A stretch of DNA of 64,000 nt, taken from assembly GCF_041021955.1 (NCBI RefSeq), contig NZ_CP158375.1:434001-498000 (forward strand). The letters run 5' to 3'. The position numbers were made by a program, and so were the translations under genes. The DNA is from Caulobacter sp. 73W. GTDB lineage: Bacteria; Pseudomonadota; Alphaproteobacteria; Caulobacterales; Caulobacteraceae. Each line of letters begins with the position of its first letter. Within the stretch, counting starts at the first letter, position 1. The notes under the pieces were generated by a model that made no database searches, was not told the origin of the DNA, and saw only the letters and a list, made by a program, of their open reading frames with translations. Below, in pieces: positions 9,239-17,460 of this stretch.

Positions 9239-9669
9239 CGAATTCTTCTCCCAGTTTTCGAGCTTGGGAGCTGGCCGTGTACTGCGACAGGCCGAGCTTC
9301 CAACATCTCGATCCCGACAGTGCAAAACGGCGCTTTAGTGGCGACTTGTTGGCGAGAGCCGCACCTAGACAGCAAATATCGACCAAATTTACAGTCACGC
9401 TTGGAGGAGACTTCGCGCGAACGCCACAGCGTCTTTGGTGTTCCCTGGATAATGCGATTTTCTTCTCGCACCACCTCGTCGCCAAGACGAAAACTTAGAC
9501 TATCCCCTATCACCTACATGTCGGCGCGCACGCTGGTCTCACCCTGAAAGAGCTCAAAAAGGTCGCAGATGCTCCAATCGCTTGCGGCGCAAGGCTCGGC
9601 TTGTTATTGCAAATCGTTCTCATAAAGCCGCGCGTCACTCGGCGCTCCTAGGACCAGCCCTCTTTCGCG
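9239..9669. other. 431-base intergenic region between divergent genes
   Basis: It should hold the promoters of the OmpA-family gene (minus strand) and the PepSY operon (plus strand). The one specific element I can point to is the Fur-box-like sequence at 9606-9624. I find no credible coding frame: the open frames here have no ribosome site and no protein-like composition. Confidence 0.6.
9606..9624. promoter_or_regulatory. candidate Fur box upstream of the PepSY/ApbE operon
   Basis: ATTGCAAATCGTTCTCATA agrees at 14 of 19 positions with the palindromic Fur consensus AATGAGAATCATTCTCATT (counted by eye). It lies 46 bases before the first start codon of the operon, a suitable place for an iron-responsive repressor. 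Confidence 0.5.
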
Positions 9670-10302
9670 ATGAGCCAAGCCAAGACCTCCAGCCAAAGCC
9701 GTTCCTTTTGGCTCAAGCATCTGCACAACTGGCACTGGATCAGTTCGGCCATTTGCCTGGTCGGCATGATTCTGTTCGCGGCCACGGGCATCACCCTGAA
9801 TCACGCCGCTCTGATCGAGGCCAAGCCGAAGGTTACCGTCAAGGAAGCGGTGCTGCCGGACGACATGATCGCCGCGCTGGCGGTCAATGCGCCCGCCGAG
9901 AAAGGTCCGCTGCAGGCGCCTGTCGCCAAGTGGATCGGCAAGACCATGAAGGTCGACGTGACGGGACGCGAAGGCGAATGGTCGGAGGACGAGGTCTATG
10001 TCGCCCTGGCCCGCCCCGGAGGAGACGCCTGGATCAGCGTCGACCGGGTCACCGGCGACATCTCCTATGAGAAGACCACGCGCGGCGTGGTCAGCTACCT
10101 GAACGACCTGCACAAGGGCCGCAACACCGGCCCGGCGTGGATGTGGTTCCTCGACGTCTTCGCGGTCGCCTGCCTCGTCTTCTGCATCACCGGTCTTTGC
10201 CTGCTGCAGATGCACGCCGGGGCGCGGCCCAGCACCTGGCCGATGGTGGGACTTGGGATCGTCATCCCCCTGCTCCTCGTCATCCTGTTCATTCATTCCT
10301 GA
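9670..10302 (+). CDS. PepSY-associated transmembrane protein
   Basis: 210 residues. An N-terminal membrane helix (residues about 22-42, with HNWHWISSAICLVGMILFAATGI) precedes a soluble periplasmic PepSY-like region (ISVDRVTGDISYEKTTRG). Two further helices follow near the C-terminus (about 157-177 and 190-208). His residues at the membrane edges fit haem-binding PepSY proteins that move electrons across the inner membrane. First gene of a five-gene run; the next begins 14 bases after its stop. With ApbE and a flavodoxin-type reductase downstream, it probably forms part of a ferric or flavin redox chain. The exact role is inference. Confidence 0.8.
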   Translation: MSQAKTSSQSRSFWLKHLHNWHWISSAICLVGMILFAATGITLNHAALIEAKPKVTVKEAVLPDDMIAALAVNAPAEKGPLQAPVAKWIGKTMKVDVTGREGEWSEDEVYVALARPGGDAWISVDRVTGDISYEKTTRGVVSYLNDLHKGRNTGPAWMWFLDVFAVACLVFCITGLCLLQMHAGARPSTWPMVGLGIVIPLLLVILFIHS

Positions 10303-10316
10303 CGGAGTACTCGCCC

Positions 10317-10832
10317 ATGCGGAAAGCCCTGCCCGCCCTGGCTCTTGGGAGCCTCGCCGCCACTCCGGCCCTGGCGGCCGACCTGAACGTGACGGTGGAG
10401 ATCCCCCGCCTGTCGGTGGCCGAGTATCACCGCCCTTACGTCGCGATCTGGCTGGAGCGCCCCGACCAGACCGCCGTCGGCACCTTCGCGGTCTGGTACG
10501 ACACCAAGCTGAAGAACAACGAAGGCGAAAAGTGGCTGAAGGATATCCGCCAATGGTGGCGTCGAGCTGGCCGTGAAATGAGCTTCCCGGTCGATGGCGT
10601 CACCACCCCGACCCGCGCGCCCGGCCGCCACACCATCAACTTCAATAGCGCCAAGGGGCCTCTGAAGGGCCTTCCGGCCGGCGAGTACATGCTGGTCGTG
10701 GAAGCCGCCCGTGAAGTCGGCGGCCGCGAACTGGTCAAGGTTCCGGTCCAGTGGCCGCCCAAGGCCGCCAAGACCACCAGCGCCAAGGGCGCGACCGAGC
10801 TGGGCGCCGTCACCGTCGTCGCCAAACCCTAA
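10317..10832 (+). CDS. DUF2271 periplasmic protein with altered flavinylation motif
   Basis: 171 residues with a signal peptide (MRKALPALALGSLAATPALAA). The rest matches the DUF2271 pattern: YHRPYVAIWLERPD, FAVWYDTKLKNNEGEKWLKD, then PVDGVTTPTRAPGRHTI. As I remember the family, this last site usually reads D-x-V-T-G-A-T and is the kind of motif to which ApbE attaches FMN. Here Asp93 and Thr99 remain, but the central Gly-Ala is Thr-Pro. The gene sits between the PepSY gene and DUF4198, with ApbE two genes downstream. Export fits a periplasmic redox carrier; whether it is flavinylated is open. Confidence 0.8.
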   Translation: MRKALPALALGSLAATPALAADLNVTVEIPRLSVAEYHRPYVAIWLERPDQTAVGTFAVWYDTKLKNNEGEKWLKDIRQWWRRAGREMSFPVDGVTTPTRAPGRHTINFNSAKGPLKGLPAGEYMLVVEAAREVGGRELVKVPVQWPPKAAKTTSAKGATELGAVTVVAKP

Positions 10833-10845
10833 GGGAGCCGAGACC

Positions 10846-11643
10846 ATGAAGAACACCCTGCGCCTGGCGCTGACCGCCGCGATCATCGCCGCCGCCCCGA
10901 TGGCGGCCCACGCTCACCGCATGTGGATGCTGCCGTCGGCCACCGTGCTGTCGGGCAATGACCCGTGGCTCACCGTGGACGCGGCCGTGTCCAACGACCT
11001 GTTCTACTTCGAGCACCAGCCGATGCGCCTGGACGGTGTAAAGGCCTTCGCGCCGGACGGCACTGAAGCCAAGATCGAGAACGCCTCGACCGGCCGCTAT
11101 CGCTCGACCTTCGACGTCCATCTGACCCAGAACGGCACCTACAAGGTGACCACCGGCGGCGACATGCTGAGCGGCTCCTACAAGGTCGGTACGGAAACCA
11201 AGCGCTGGCGCGGCGTGCAGCCGGAAATCCCGGCCGGCGCGACGGATGTGAAGGTCAGCCAGAACCAGCGCCGCCTGGAAATCTTCGTGACCAAGGGCGC
11301 GCCGACCACCACCGTCCTGGCTCCGACGGGCAAGGGCCTGGAACTGGTTCCGGTCACCCACCCTAACGACCTGTTCGCGGGCGAGGAAGCCACCTTCAAG
11401 CTGCTGCTGGACGGCAAGCCGGCCGGCGACGTGGAAGTCGAAGTGGTCCCGGGCGGCATCCGCTATCGCGACAACCTCAACGACTTCAAGGTGAAGACGA
11501 CCGCCGACGGCTCGTTCAAGGTGAAGTGGCCCGAAGCCGGCATGTACTGGCTGGAGGCCGGTGTTCGCGGCGGCGCGGCCTCCGTGCCGAACGCCGAACG
11601 CTCGGCGACCTACATCACCGTCCTCGAAGTCCTGAAGCCCTAA
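10846..11643 (+). CDS. DUF4198 periplasmic protein
   Basis: 265 residues with a signal peptide cut after MAAHA, followed at once by the His-containing start typical of DUF4198 (HRMWMLPSATVLSG), a family tied to metal uptake (nickel, cobalt, iron). A C-terminal beta-sandwich region follows (GKGLELVPVTHPNDLFAGEEA, then AGMYWLEAGVRGG). The N-terminal His may bind metal. It starts 13 bases after the DUF2271 gene and ends 46 bases before the chosen apbE start. A paralogue lies at 29999-30805 beside a TonB receptor, strengthening the metal link. Substrate not determinable. Confidence 0.85.
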   Translation: MKNTLRLALTAAIIAAAPMAAHAHRMWMLPSATVLSGNDPWLTVDAAVSNDLFYFEHQPMRLDGVKAFAPDGTEAKIENASTGRYRSTFDVHLTQNGTYKVTTGGDMLSGSYKVGTETKRWRGVQPEIPAGATDVKVSQNQRRLEIFVTKGAPTTTVLAPTGKGLELVPVTHPNDLFAGEEATFKLLLDGKPAGDVEVEVVPGGIRYRDNLNDFKVKTTADGSFKVKWPEAGMYWLEAGVRGGAASVPNAERSATYITVLEVLKP

Positions 11644-11689
11644 GGTGAAAGCCGGCGACGGCCCGTCCGTCGCCGGTTCATCCTCCCCG

Positions 11690-12682
11690 ATGAACCGTGT
11701 CCTTGTTCCTCAGATCGCCGTCGCGCCTTTGCGGCCGGCGGGTTCGCTGCTCAGTCTGGGCGGCGAGACGATGGGCACGACCTGGTCCGTGAAGCTGGTC
11801 GATGGCGGCGTCGCCTCCCGCGCGGAGATCGACGCCCTGATCACCGAACGGCTGGATCAGGTGATCGCCGAAATGAGCACCTGGGATCACGGATCCCTGG
11901 TCAGCCGCTTCAACGTCGCCGAGAGCTGCTCCTGGCACGCCATGCCGACGGCCTTCGCCAGGGTTCTGGCCTGCGCGCTGGACGTGGCCGAGGCCAGCGC
12001 AGGCGCCTTCGACCCCACCGTGGGCGGCGCCGTGGACCTGTGGGGCTTTGGTCCCAAGGTGGTGGCCGAGGCCCTGCCCTCCCCCGCTGAATGCCAGGAA
12101 GCCGTCGCCTCGATCGGCTGGCGGCGCGTTGTCATCGACGCTCTAGGCCGGCTGCAGCAGCCCGGCGGCCTGCGGCTGGACTTCTCCGGCATCGCCAAGG
12201 GCTTCGCGGTGGATCACATCGCCGACGGCCTCAAGGACCTCGGCGTTCCCTCCGCCCTGATCGAGATCGGCGGCGAGATCTTTGGCTATGGCGTCAAGCC
12301 GGACGCCCAACCTTGGTGGATCGAGCTGGAGAACGCCACCGAGGTCGAGGGCGGCCGGTTCGTGGTCGCGGCTTGCAATCTGGCCGCCGCGACATCGGGC
12401 GACTGGCGGCGGCGCTTCCGTCACGCCGGCGCCTGGTACGGCCACACGCTCGACCCGCGCACCGGCCGCCCGGTCATCGACCCCGCCGCCTCCGTCACGG
12501 TCCTGCACGACAGCTGCATGCGGGCCGACGCCGAAGCCACCGCCATAACCGTCCTCGGCGTCGAGGCCGGCCTCGACTACGCCGAACGCCGAGGTCTGGC
12601 GGCCGTGATCGTGGCCCGCTCGGCGTCCGGCTACGATGAACACATGACATCCGCCTTCGCGGCCATGCTCGACGATGAGTGA
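11690..12682 (+). CDS. apbE: ApbE-family FAD:protein FMN transferase
   Basis: 330 residues from the ATG at 11690; a GTG at 11645 is also open, and neither has a clear ribosome site. ApbE transfers FMN from FAD to a Thr or Ser of exported redox proteins. Seen: GGETMGTTWSVKL at the start of the fold, AFDPTVGGAVDLWGFG, LRLDFSGIAKGFAVD, IEIGGEIFGYG, and the C-terminal HTLDPRTGRPV and DAEATAITVLG, all typical ApbE blocks. No signal peptide is visible, so the enzyme may act in the cytoplasm or use an unrecognised start. Its stop overlaps the next start by 8 bases. Confidence 0.9.
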   Translation: MNRVLVPQIAVAPLRPAGSLLSLGGETMGTTWSVKLVDGGVASRAEIDALITERLDQVIAEMSTWDHGSLVSRFNVAESCSWHAMPTAFARVLACALDVAEASAGAFDPTVGGAVDLWGFGPKVVAEALPSPAECQEAVASIGWRRVVIDALGRLQQPGGLRLDFSGIAKGFAVDHIADGLKDLGVPSALIEIGGEIFGYGVKPDAQPWWIELENATEVEGGRFVVAACNLAAATSGDWRRRFRHAGAWYGHTLDPRTGRPVIDPAASVTVLHDSCMRADAEATAITVLGVEAGLDYAERRGLAAVIVARSASGYDEHMTSAFAAMLDDE

Positions 12683-14063
12683 TCTGCCCGCCCTGACTTC
12701 GGAACGCCTGCTGTGGGCGACCGCCGCCATCCTGGCCTATGTGCTGTTCTGCGTCGGCGTCGCCGTGCGTCGCGCCCTGCTGCGCCGTCGCGCGCGGCGG
12801 GAGGCGGACGCCCTGGCCGGCGGCGGCGAAGCGGTGCTGGTCGTCTACGCCAGCCAGACGGGCTTCGCCGAAGACCTGGCCTGGACCACCGCCAAGGCCC
12901 TCCAGATGGGCGAGGTCGGCGCCCGGGTCCTGTCCATCAGCGACCTGACCGCCGAAGACCTGGCCGGCGCCAAGCGCGCCCTGTTCGTGGCCAGCACCAC
13001 CGGCGAGGGCGACGCGCCCGATCCGGCCGCCCGCTTCGTCGGCCGGGTGATGAAGGCGCAGCCTGATCTGAGCGGCCTCAGCTACGGCTTGCTGTCCCTG
13101 GGCGACAGCTCCTACGTCCAGTTCTGCGCCTTCGGCCGTCATCTGGACGCCTGGCTGACCGAGCGCGGCGCCGCGCCGCTGTTCGACCGGGTGGAGGTCG
13201 ATGACGGCGACGAAGGCGCCCTACGCCACTGGCAGCACCAGCTCAGCGCCATCAGCGGCGTCACCGACGCGCCCGACTGGAGCCGTCCGGCCTATGAGAG
13301 CTGGCGCCTGGCAGAGCGTCGCCTGCTCAATCCGGGCAGCCAGGGCGGCGAAGCCTGGCATGTGGCGCTGGAGCCCGTCGAGGGGACCGCCGTCTGGGCG
13401 GCCGGCGACATCGTGGAGATCGGCCCCCGCCGTGGTCCGGACGAGCCGGCGGACGCCCCCGCCCCGCCCCATCGCGAGTATTCCATCGCCTCGGTCCCGC
13501 TGGATGGCCGCATCGAGCTGATCGTCCGCACCATGACCCGGCCCGACGGCGGCTTCGGCGTCGGATCGGGCTGGCTGACCAAGCATGCGAAGGTCGGCGG
13601 CGACATCGACCTGCGGATCCGCGCCAACCGCGCCTTCCACGCGCCGGAGCCCTCGCGCCCGCTGATCCTGATTGGCGCGGGCACCGGTCTGGCGGGCCTG
13701 CGGGCCCACCTGAAGGCCCGGGCCGCGGCTGGGGCCAACCGCAACTGGCTGGTGTTCGGCGAGCGCAGCGCCGCCCGGGACTATTTCCACCAGGCCGAGA
13801 TCGACGCCTGGATCGCCGGCGGCGTGCTGGAACGCATCAGCCTCGCCTTCTCGCGCGATCAGGCGGACCGGATCTATGTCCAGCATCGCCTGGCCGAGGC
13901 GGCGGACGACCTGCGGCTATGGGTGTCCCAGGGCGCGGCGATCTATGTCTGCGGAGGGATCGAGATGGGCAAGGCGGTCGGCGCGGCCCTGACCGACATC
14001 CTCGGCGCTCAGACCATGGCCGAGCTGACAGAAGACGGCCTTTATCGCCGGGACGTGTACTAA
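12675..14063 (+). CDS. membrane-anchored flavodoxin/ferredoxin-reductase-type flavoprotein (CysJ-like)
   Basis: 462 residues. One N-terminal membrane helix (about residues 12-32) anchors a flavodoxin domain (VVYASQTGFAEDLA for the FMN phosphate, ASTTGEGDAPDP, LGDSSYVQFC). An FAD/NADPH reductase unit follows (REYSIASVPLDG for FAD, LILIGAGTGLAGLRAH and IYVCGGIEMGKAV for NADPH). This is the layout of the sulfite reductase flavoprotein and cytochrome P450 reductase families. It should move electrons from NADPH through FAD and FMN to a membrane partner, here probably the PepSY protein of the same operon. The start overlaps the end of apbE, so the two are translationally coupled. Confidence 0.88.
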   Translation: MSDLPALTSERLLWATAAILAYVLFCVGVAVRRALLRRRARREADALAGGGEAVLVVYASQTGFAEDLAWTTAKALQMGEVGARVLSISDLTAEDLAGAKRALFVASTTGEGDAPDPAARFVGRVMKAQPDLSGLSYGLLSLGDSSYVQFCAFGRHLDAWLTERGAAPLFDRVEVDDGDEGALRHWQHQLSAISGVTDAPDWSRPAYESWRLAERRLLNPGSQGGEAWHVALEPVEGTAVWAAGDIVEIGPRRGPDEPADAPAPPHREYSIASVPLDGRIELIVRTMTRPDGGFGVGSGWLTKHAKVGGDIDLRIRANRAFHAPEPSRPLILIGAGTGLAGLRAHLKARAAAGANRNWLVFGERSAARDYFHQAEIDAWIAGGVLERISLAFSRDQADRIYVQHRLAEAADDLRLWVSQGAAIYVCGGIEMGKAVGAALTDILGAQTMAELTEDGLYRRDVY

Positions 14064-14066
14064 CGG

Positions 14067-14588
14067 CTACTCGTCATCCACGTGGACCTTGCGGAAGCGG
14101 CCCTGCAGATAGACCAGCGGCTCATGCGCGGGGTCGAAGCGGACGCGCAGGATCTCGCCCACGATCACCCGGTGGTCCCCGGCGTCGAAGGCCTGGCTGA
14201 TCCGGCACTCGAAGTTGGCCATGCAGTCGTCGATGATCGGCGCGCCCGTGCCCCAGGTCTCCAGGCCCACCCCGGCGAAGCGATCGTCGTCGCGCTGCAC
14301 GAACTGGCGGGCCAGGGCCTGCTGATCGGCGTGCAGCACATTCACGACGAAGGCGCCGCTGGCCTCCAGCCCCTGCAGGCTGAAGGAGTTCAGATCGACG
14401 CAGATCAAGGCCAGCGGCGGATCCAGCGAGACGGAGGCGAAGGAGTTGACAGTGAAGCCCAGCTTGCGCCCTTCCGGGCACAAGGCCGTAACGACCGTCA
14501 CCCCAGTGGTGAAACAGCCGAACGCATCACGAAGCGCCCGCGCATTGGCGAGGGCGTCCTGGTCAAGCTCGACACGGGTTCCGCTCAT
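14067..14588 (-). CDS. flavin reductase domain (NAD(P)H:FMN oxidoreductase) protein
   Basis: 173 residues, the usual size for the short flavin reductases that supply reduced FMN or FAD to two-component monooxygenases. The split-barrel flavin site is seen in FTTGVTVVTAL, GFTVNSFASVSLDPPLALIC, FVVNVL and GDHRVIVGEI. No monooxygenase gene is adjacent, so the partner is unknown. It converges with the flavoprotein reductase gene (3-base gap) and may serve general flavin reduction. Confidence 0.88.
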   Translation of the reverse strand: MSGTRVELDQDALANARALRDAFGCFTTGVTVVTALCPEGRKLGFTVNSFASVSLDPPLALICVDLNSFSLQGLEASGAFVVNVLHADQQALARQFVQRDDDRFAGVGLETWGTGAPIIDDCMANFECRISQAFDAGDHRVIVGEILRVRFDPAHEPLVYLQGRFRKVHVDDE

Positions 14589-14627
14589 GCCACCCTTTGA
14601 GACGAAAGCGTCGTCGGTCGCAAGACG

Positions 14628-15137
14628 TCAGCCGGCCTTGCTGAAAGTGGCGGCCAGGATCGTCTCGATCCCTTGCTGATCCACCGTGTCGAAGGCGGCG
14701 GGCTGGTCGGAGTCCACGTCGAACACCGCCAGCAGGTTTCCGGTGGCGTCGAACACCGGCACGACGATCTCGCTCTGCGAACGTCCATCGCAGGCGATGT
14801 GGCCCGGAAAGGCGTGAACGTCCTCGACCAGTTGGGTCAGGCCCGTCTCCGCCGCCGCGCCGCAGACGCCGCGGCCGAACGCGATGCGCAGGCAGCCCAG
14901 GGTCCCCTGGTACGGGCCAACCACCAGTTCGCGCGGCTTGAGCGGATCGACCACGTAGAAGCCGGTCCAGAAATAGTGGTCGAAGCTGTTGGCCAGCATC
15001 GAGGCCACCGTGGCCATGCGCGCGGTCAGGTTCGTCTCGCCATCAAGGACGGAGGCGACCTCGACGGCCACCTCGGCGTAGCGGGCGGCCTTGTCGGTCG
15101 AGAGGGTGAGGTCGTTGAATGCTTCAGCCATGGCCAC
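14628..15137 (-). CDS. msrC: free methionine-(R)-sulfoxide reductase (GAF domain)
   Basis: 169 residues, a single GAF domain. It reduces free, not protein-bound, methionine-R-sulfoxide using thioredoxin. The three family cysteines are Cys82 (LGCLRIAFG), Cys92 (GRGVCGAAA) and Cys116 (HIACDGRSQSEIVVPV); their spacing of 10 and 24 residues equals that of E. coli MsrC. FWTGFY and AVFDVDSD are further signature blocks. A second in-frame ATG two codons downstream is an equally possible start. Confidence 0.92.
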   Translation of the reverse strand: MAMAEAFNDLTLSTDKAARYAEVAVEVASVLDGETNLTARMATVASMLANSFDHYFWTGFYVVDPLKPRELVVGPYQGTLGCLRIAFGRGVCGAAAETGLTQLVEDVHAFPGHIACDGRSQSEIVVPVFDATGNLLAVFDVDSDQPAAFDTVDQQGIETILAATFSKAG

Positions 15138-15152
15138 GCATATAGGCAGGCC

Positions 15153-16394
15153 TCACGCCGGCGGCGAGTTCCGAATTTGAATTGGTTGCCCGAACCAGGC
15201 GACCAACTCCGAAACCAGCTGGATCTCCACCGTGAATTCCGGCCCCAGCTGCCAGGGGATCACAGCCGAGACGGTCACGCGTTGCGTCCGCCCCGCATGG
15301 GTGACTTCGGATGACACCGGCAGGTGAATGGCGTCGGGATAGGCCTTCACCCCCTCCGCCCCAACAGCGTTGAGGCCAAGGTTCACGGCGCCGTAGCCGG
15401 CGCTGGAGCTCAGCCACGAACCCGGACCGGTGTTGGCGACGTCCAGCACGGCGGTGAAGATGCGCTGTTCCGGCTCGAAGCTCTGCTCCACCAGCGACAT
15501 GCGGCCGTCGAGCTGGTCGGCGAACCGGCTGTTGGCGTCCAGCGTTCCCGCCTTGCGCAGAACGAAGACACGCTTGTCATAGCTCTGCTGCATCAACTCG
15601 CGGCCGAGCTTGTAATAGGTCCACGGAGCCAGCAGTCCGCGAAGTCCGCGGTTGAAGCCCTCAAGGCTCATGGTCACCGGATGGTCGTTGAAGATCGCCA
15701 TCTCGATGCCCACGAACCCGGCCCTCTGGGCGGCCGCCCAGATATCCTCGATGACGACATCGTTCTCGATGACCGCGAAGTCACGCATCTCGGCCTGCGA
15801 CGTCTCGGTTCGCGAATGGCGTGGTCCCGGCTCGTGGAAGATCGCCAGGCCGCCGGGCACGAGAACCCGGTGGAACTCATGCAGATAGGCGGCCTGGTCG
15901 GAGACGTGGTGGAAGCTGTCGAAGCAGATCAGCCGATCGACCGAGCCGTCTTCGAGCGGCACGGATTTTTCCTCGCGGATCGGCTCGAAGCGGATGTTCT
16001 GGGTACGCAGCAGGGGATGCTCGTCGACGAACCGTCGAGCCATATCCAGCCCGGCGTCGGAGATATCCAAGCCGATCGGTCGGCAGTTCATCATCGACAG
16101 GGCCGCGCTCAACCAGCCCGCCCCGCAGCCGAAATCGGCCACGGTCAGGCCCGGCTTGAACTTGCCGGCCTTCAGCACAGCGGCGAAACCCGACAGGGTC
16201 GCCGCCGTGTCGTTCACCTCATGGAACGGCTTGCGGAAATGGTGGTCCCACGGCCTGTCGATGGTGCGGAAATACTCGTCCGCGCGCCTGACATGGTCCT
16301 CGAAGGGATAGGCCTCGATCAACTTCTTCACGTCGATGAAGCCGGACGCGTCCGTATAGAGGTGAGCGGCTTCGAAACGGGAAGGCTGAGTCAT
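15153..16394 (-). CDS. class I SAM-dependent methyltransferase with C-terminal beta domain
   Basis: 413 residues from the ATG at 16392-16394; an ATG seven codons further upstream is open but lacks support. SAM motif I is VADFGCGAGWLSAAL, followed by GLDISDAGLD (motif II acidic residue) and the post-motif blocks DRLICFDSFHHV and LHEFHRVLVPGGLAIFHEPG, as in small-molecule or glycan methyltransferases. After about residue 280 a different, beta-rich domain follows (IFTAVLDVANTGPGSWLSS), resembling the extra domain of some polysaccharide-related enzymes. Substrate unknown; neighbours give no clear hint. Confidence 0.8.
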   Translation of the reverse strand: MTQPSRFEAAHLYTDASGFIDVKKLIEAYPFEDHVRRADEYFRTIDRPWDHHFRKPFHEVNDTAATLSGFAAVLKAGKFKPGLTVADFGCGAGWLSAALSMMNCRPIGLDISDAGLDMARRFVDEHPLLRTQNIRFEPIREEKSVPLEDGSVDRLICFDSFHHVSDQAAYLHEFHRVLVPGGLAIFHEPGPRHSRTETSQAEMRDFAVIENDVVIEDIWAAAQRAGFVGIEMAIFNDHPVTMSLEGFNRGLRGLLAPWTYYKLGRELMQQSYDKRVFVLRKAGTLDANSRFADQLDGRMSLVEQSFEPEQRIFTAVLDVANTGPGSWLSSSAGYGAVNLGLNAVGAEGVKAYPDAIHLPVSSEVTHAGRTQRVTVSAVIPWQLGPEFTVEIQLVSELVAWFGQPIQIRNSPPA

Positions 16395-16509
16395 CGGGGC
16401 TCCATAAAGCTGCACTAAAAGCGGCCCAACCCCCGCGCCGCCTACGTCCGCAAAGCCGGCGAAGCAGGGCCTTACGCAGGCGAGTGAATATCATGACGTA
16501 CTTGGGAAT

Positions 16510-16585
16510 TGGTAGGCCCGGAGGGACTCGAACCCCCAACCAGACCGTTATGAGCGGTCGGCTCTAACCATTGAGCTACAGGCCC
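16510..16585 (-). tRNA. tRNA-Ile2 (anticodon CAU, lysidine type)
   Basis: The 76-base cloverleaf is complete, with an encoded 3' CCA at 16510-16512. Acceptor 5' GGGCCTG pairs with CGGGCCT, with G-U pairs at positions 1-72 and 6-67. The D arm is GCTC-AATGGTTA-GAGC, the anticodon stem GACCG/CGGTC with loop CTCATAA, and the T arm has TTCGAGT. The anticodon is CAT, which reads as Met unless C34 is changed to lysidine. The short D loop and overall resemblance to bacterial ileX-type tRNAs favour isoleucine; elongator Met is the alternative. Confidence 0.8.
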
Positions 16586-16716
16586 CCAAGGCTGCGTCGC
16601 CGCAACCGAAGGGGCGGGTTACCATGGGCTGCACGCGGGTTAAAGCTCCGGTTCATGTTGCAACGCTCAGGTTGCGCTCGTCGTTACGGCGGACCACCGC
16701 CCTTGGAGAGACATCG

Positions 16717-17457
16717 ATGAAGACCCTGTTCCGCGCCGCCGCCCTCGGGGCGCTGCTTGTCACCGCCGGCGCGGCCTCCGCCGCCAGCGCTCAGACCGTG
16801 CTGACGGCCGCCGACGTGCAGTTCAAGGCCACGACCCTAAACCTGTCGGCCTTCGGCGAAACCCGCGTGGCGCCGGACATGGCCGCCATCACCCTGGGCG
16901 TGAACATCGAGGCCCCCACCGCCGCCGAGGCGATGAAAGCCAACGCCGCCCGCATGAGCCAGGTGGTCGCCGCCATCAAGAAGGCCGGCATCGACAGCCG
17001 CGACATCCAGACCTCCGGCCTGAACCTGAACCCGCAGTACGCCTATGAGCAGAACCAGCCTCCGAAGCTGACCGGCTATCAAGCGGCCAACCAGGTGACG
17101 ATTCGCGTGCGCGACCTGGCCAAGCTGGGCCAGACCGTGGACGCCACCGTCACCGCCGGCGCCAACACCATCAACGGCATCAGCTTCGGCCTGACCGACC
17201 CGAAGGCCGCCGAAGACGCCGCCCGCCGCGAAGCGGTCAAGGCGCTGGAAGCCAAGGCCGCGCTCTACGCCCAGGCCACCGGCTACAAGCTAGTCCGCCT
17301 GGTGTCGCTGAACGAGTTCGGCGGCTACGCGCCCGAGCCCCCGCGTCCGATGATGATGATGGCGGCCAAGCGCGAATTCGCGGACTCCACGCCCATCGAG
17401 GGCGGCGAGCTGCGGGTGCGCGTGGACGTGTCGGCGACCTATGAGGCCGCCCGCTAA
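16717..17457 (+). CDS. SIMPL-domain (DUF541) periplasmic protein
   Basis: 246 residues. The ATG at 16717 follows GGAGAG and opens a signal peptide (MKTLFRAAALGALLVTAGAASAASAQ). The remainder is one SIMPL domain: LNLSAFGETRVAPDMAAITLG, then SQVVAAIKKAGIDSRDIQTSGLNLNPQY in pieces, and the C-terminal LRVRVDVSATYEA. Family members are periplasmic or outer-membrane proteins, often linked to oxidative stress (the E. coli homologue is YggE), with no defined activity. Stands alone, downstream of and divergent from the tRNA. Confidence 0.9.
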   Translation: MKTLFRAAALGALLVTAGAASAASAQTVLTAADVQFKATTLNLSAFGETRVAPDMAAITLGVNIEAPTAAEAMKANAARMSQVVAAIKKAGIDSRDIQTSGLNLNPQYAYEQNQPPKLTGYQAANQVTIRVRDLAKLGQTVDATVTAGANTINGISFGLTDPKAAEDAARREAVKALEAKAALYAQATGYKLVRLVSLNEFGGYAPEPPRPMMMMAAKREFADSTPIEGGELRVRVDVSATYEAAR

Positions 17458-17460
17458 GCT

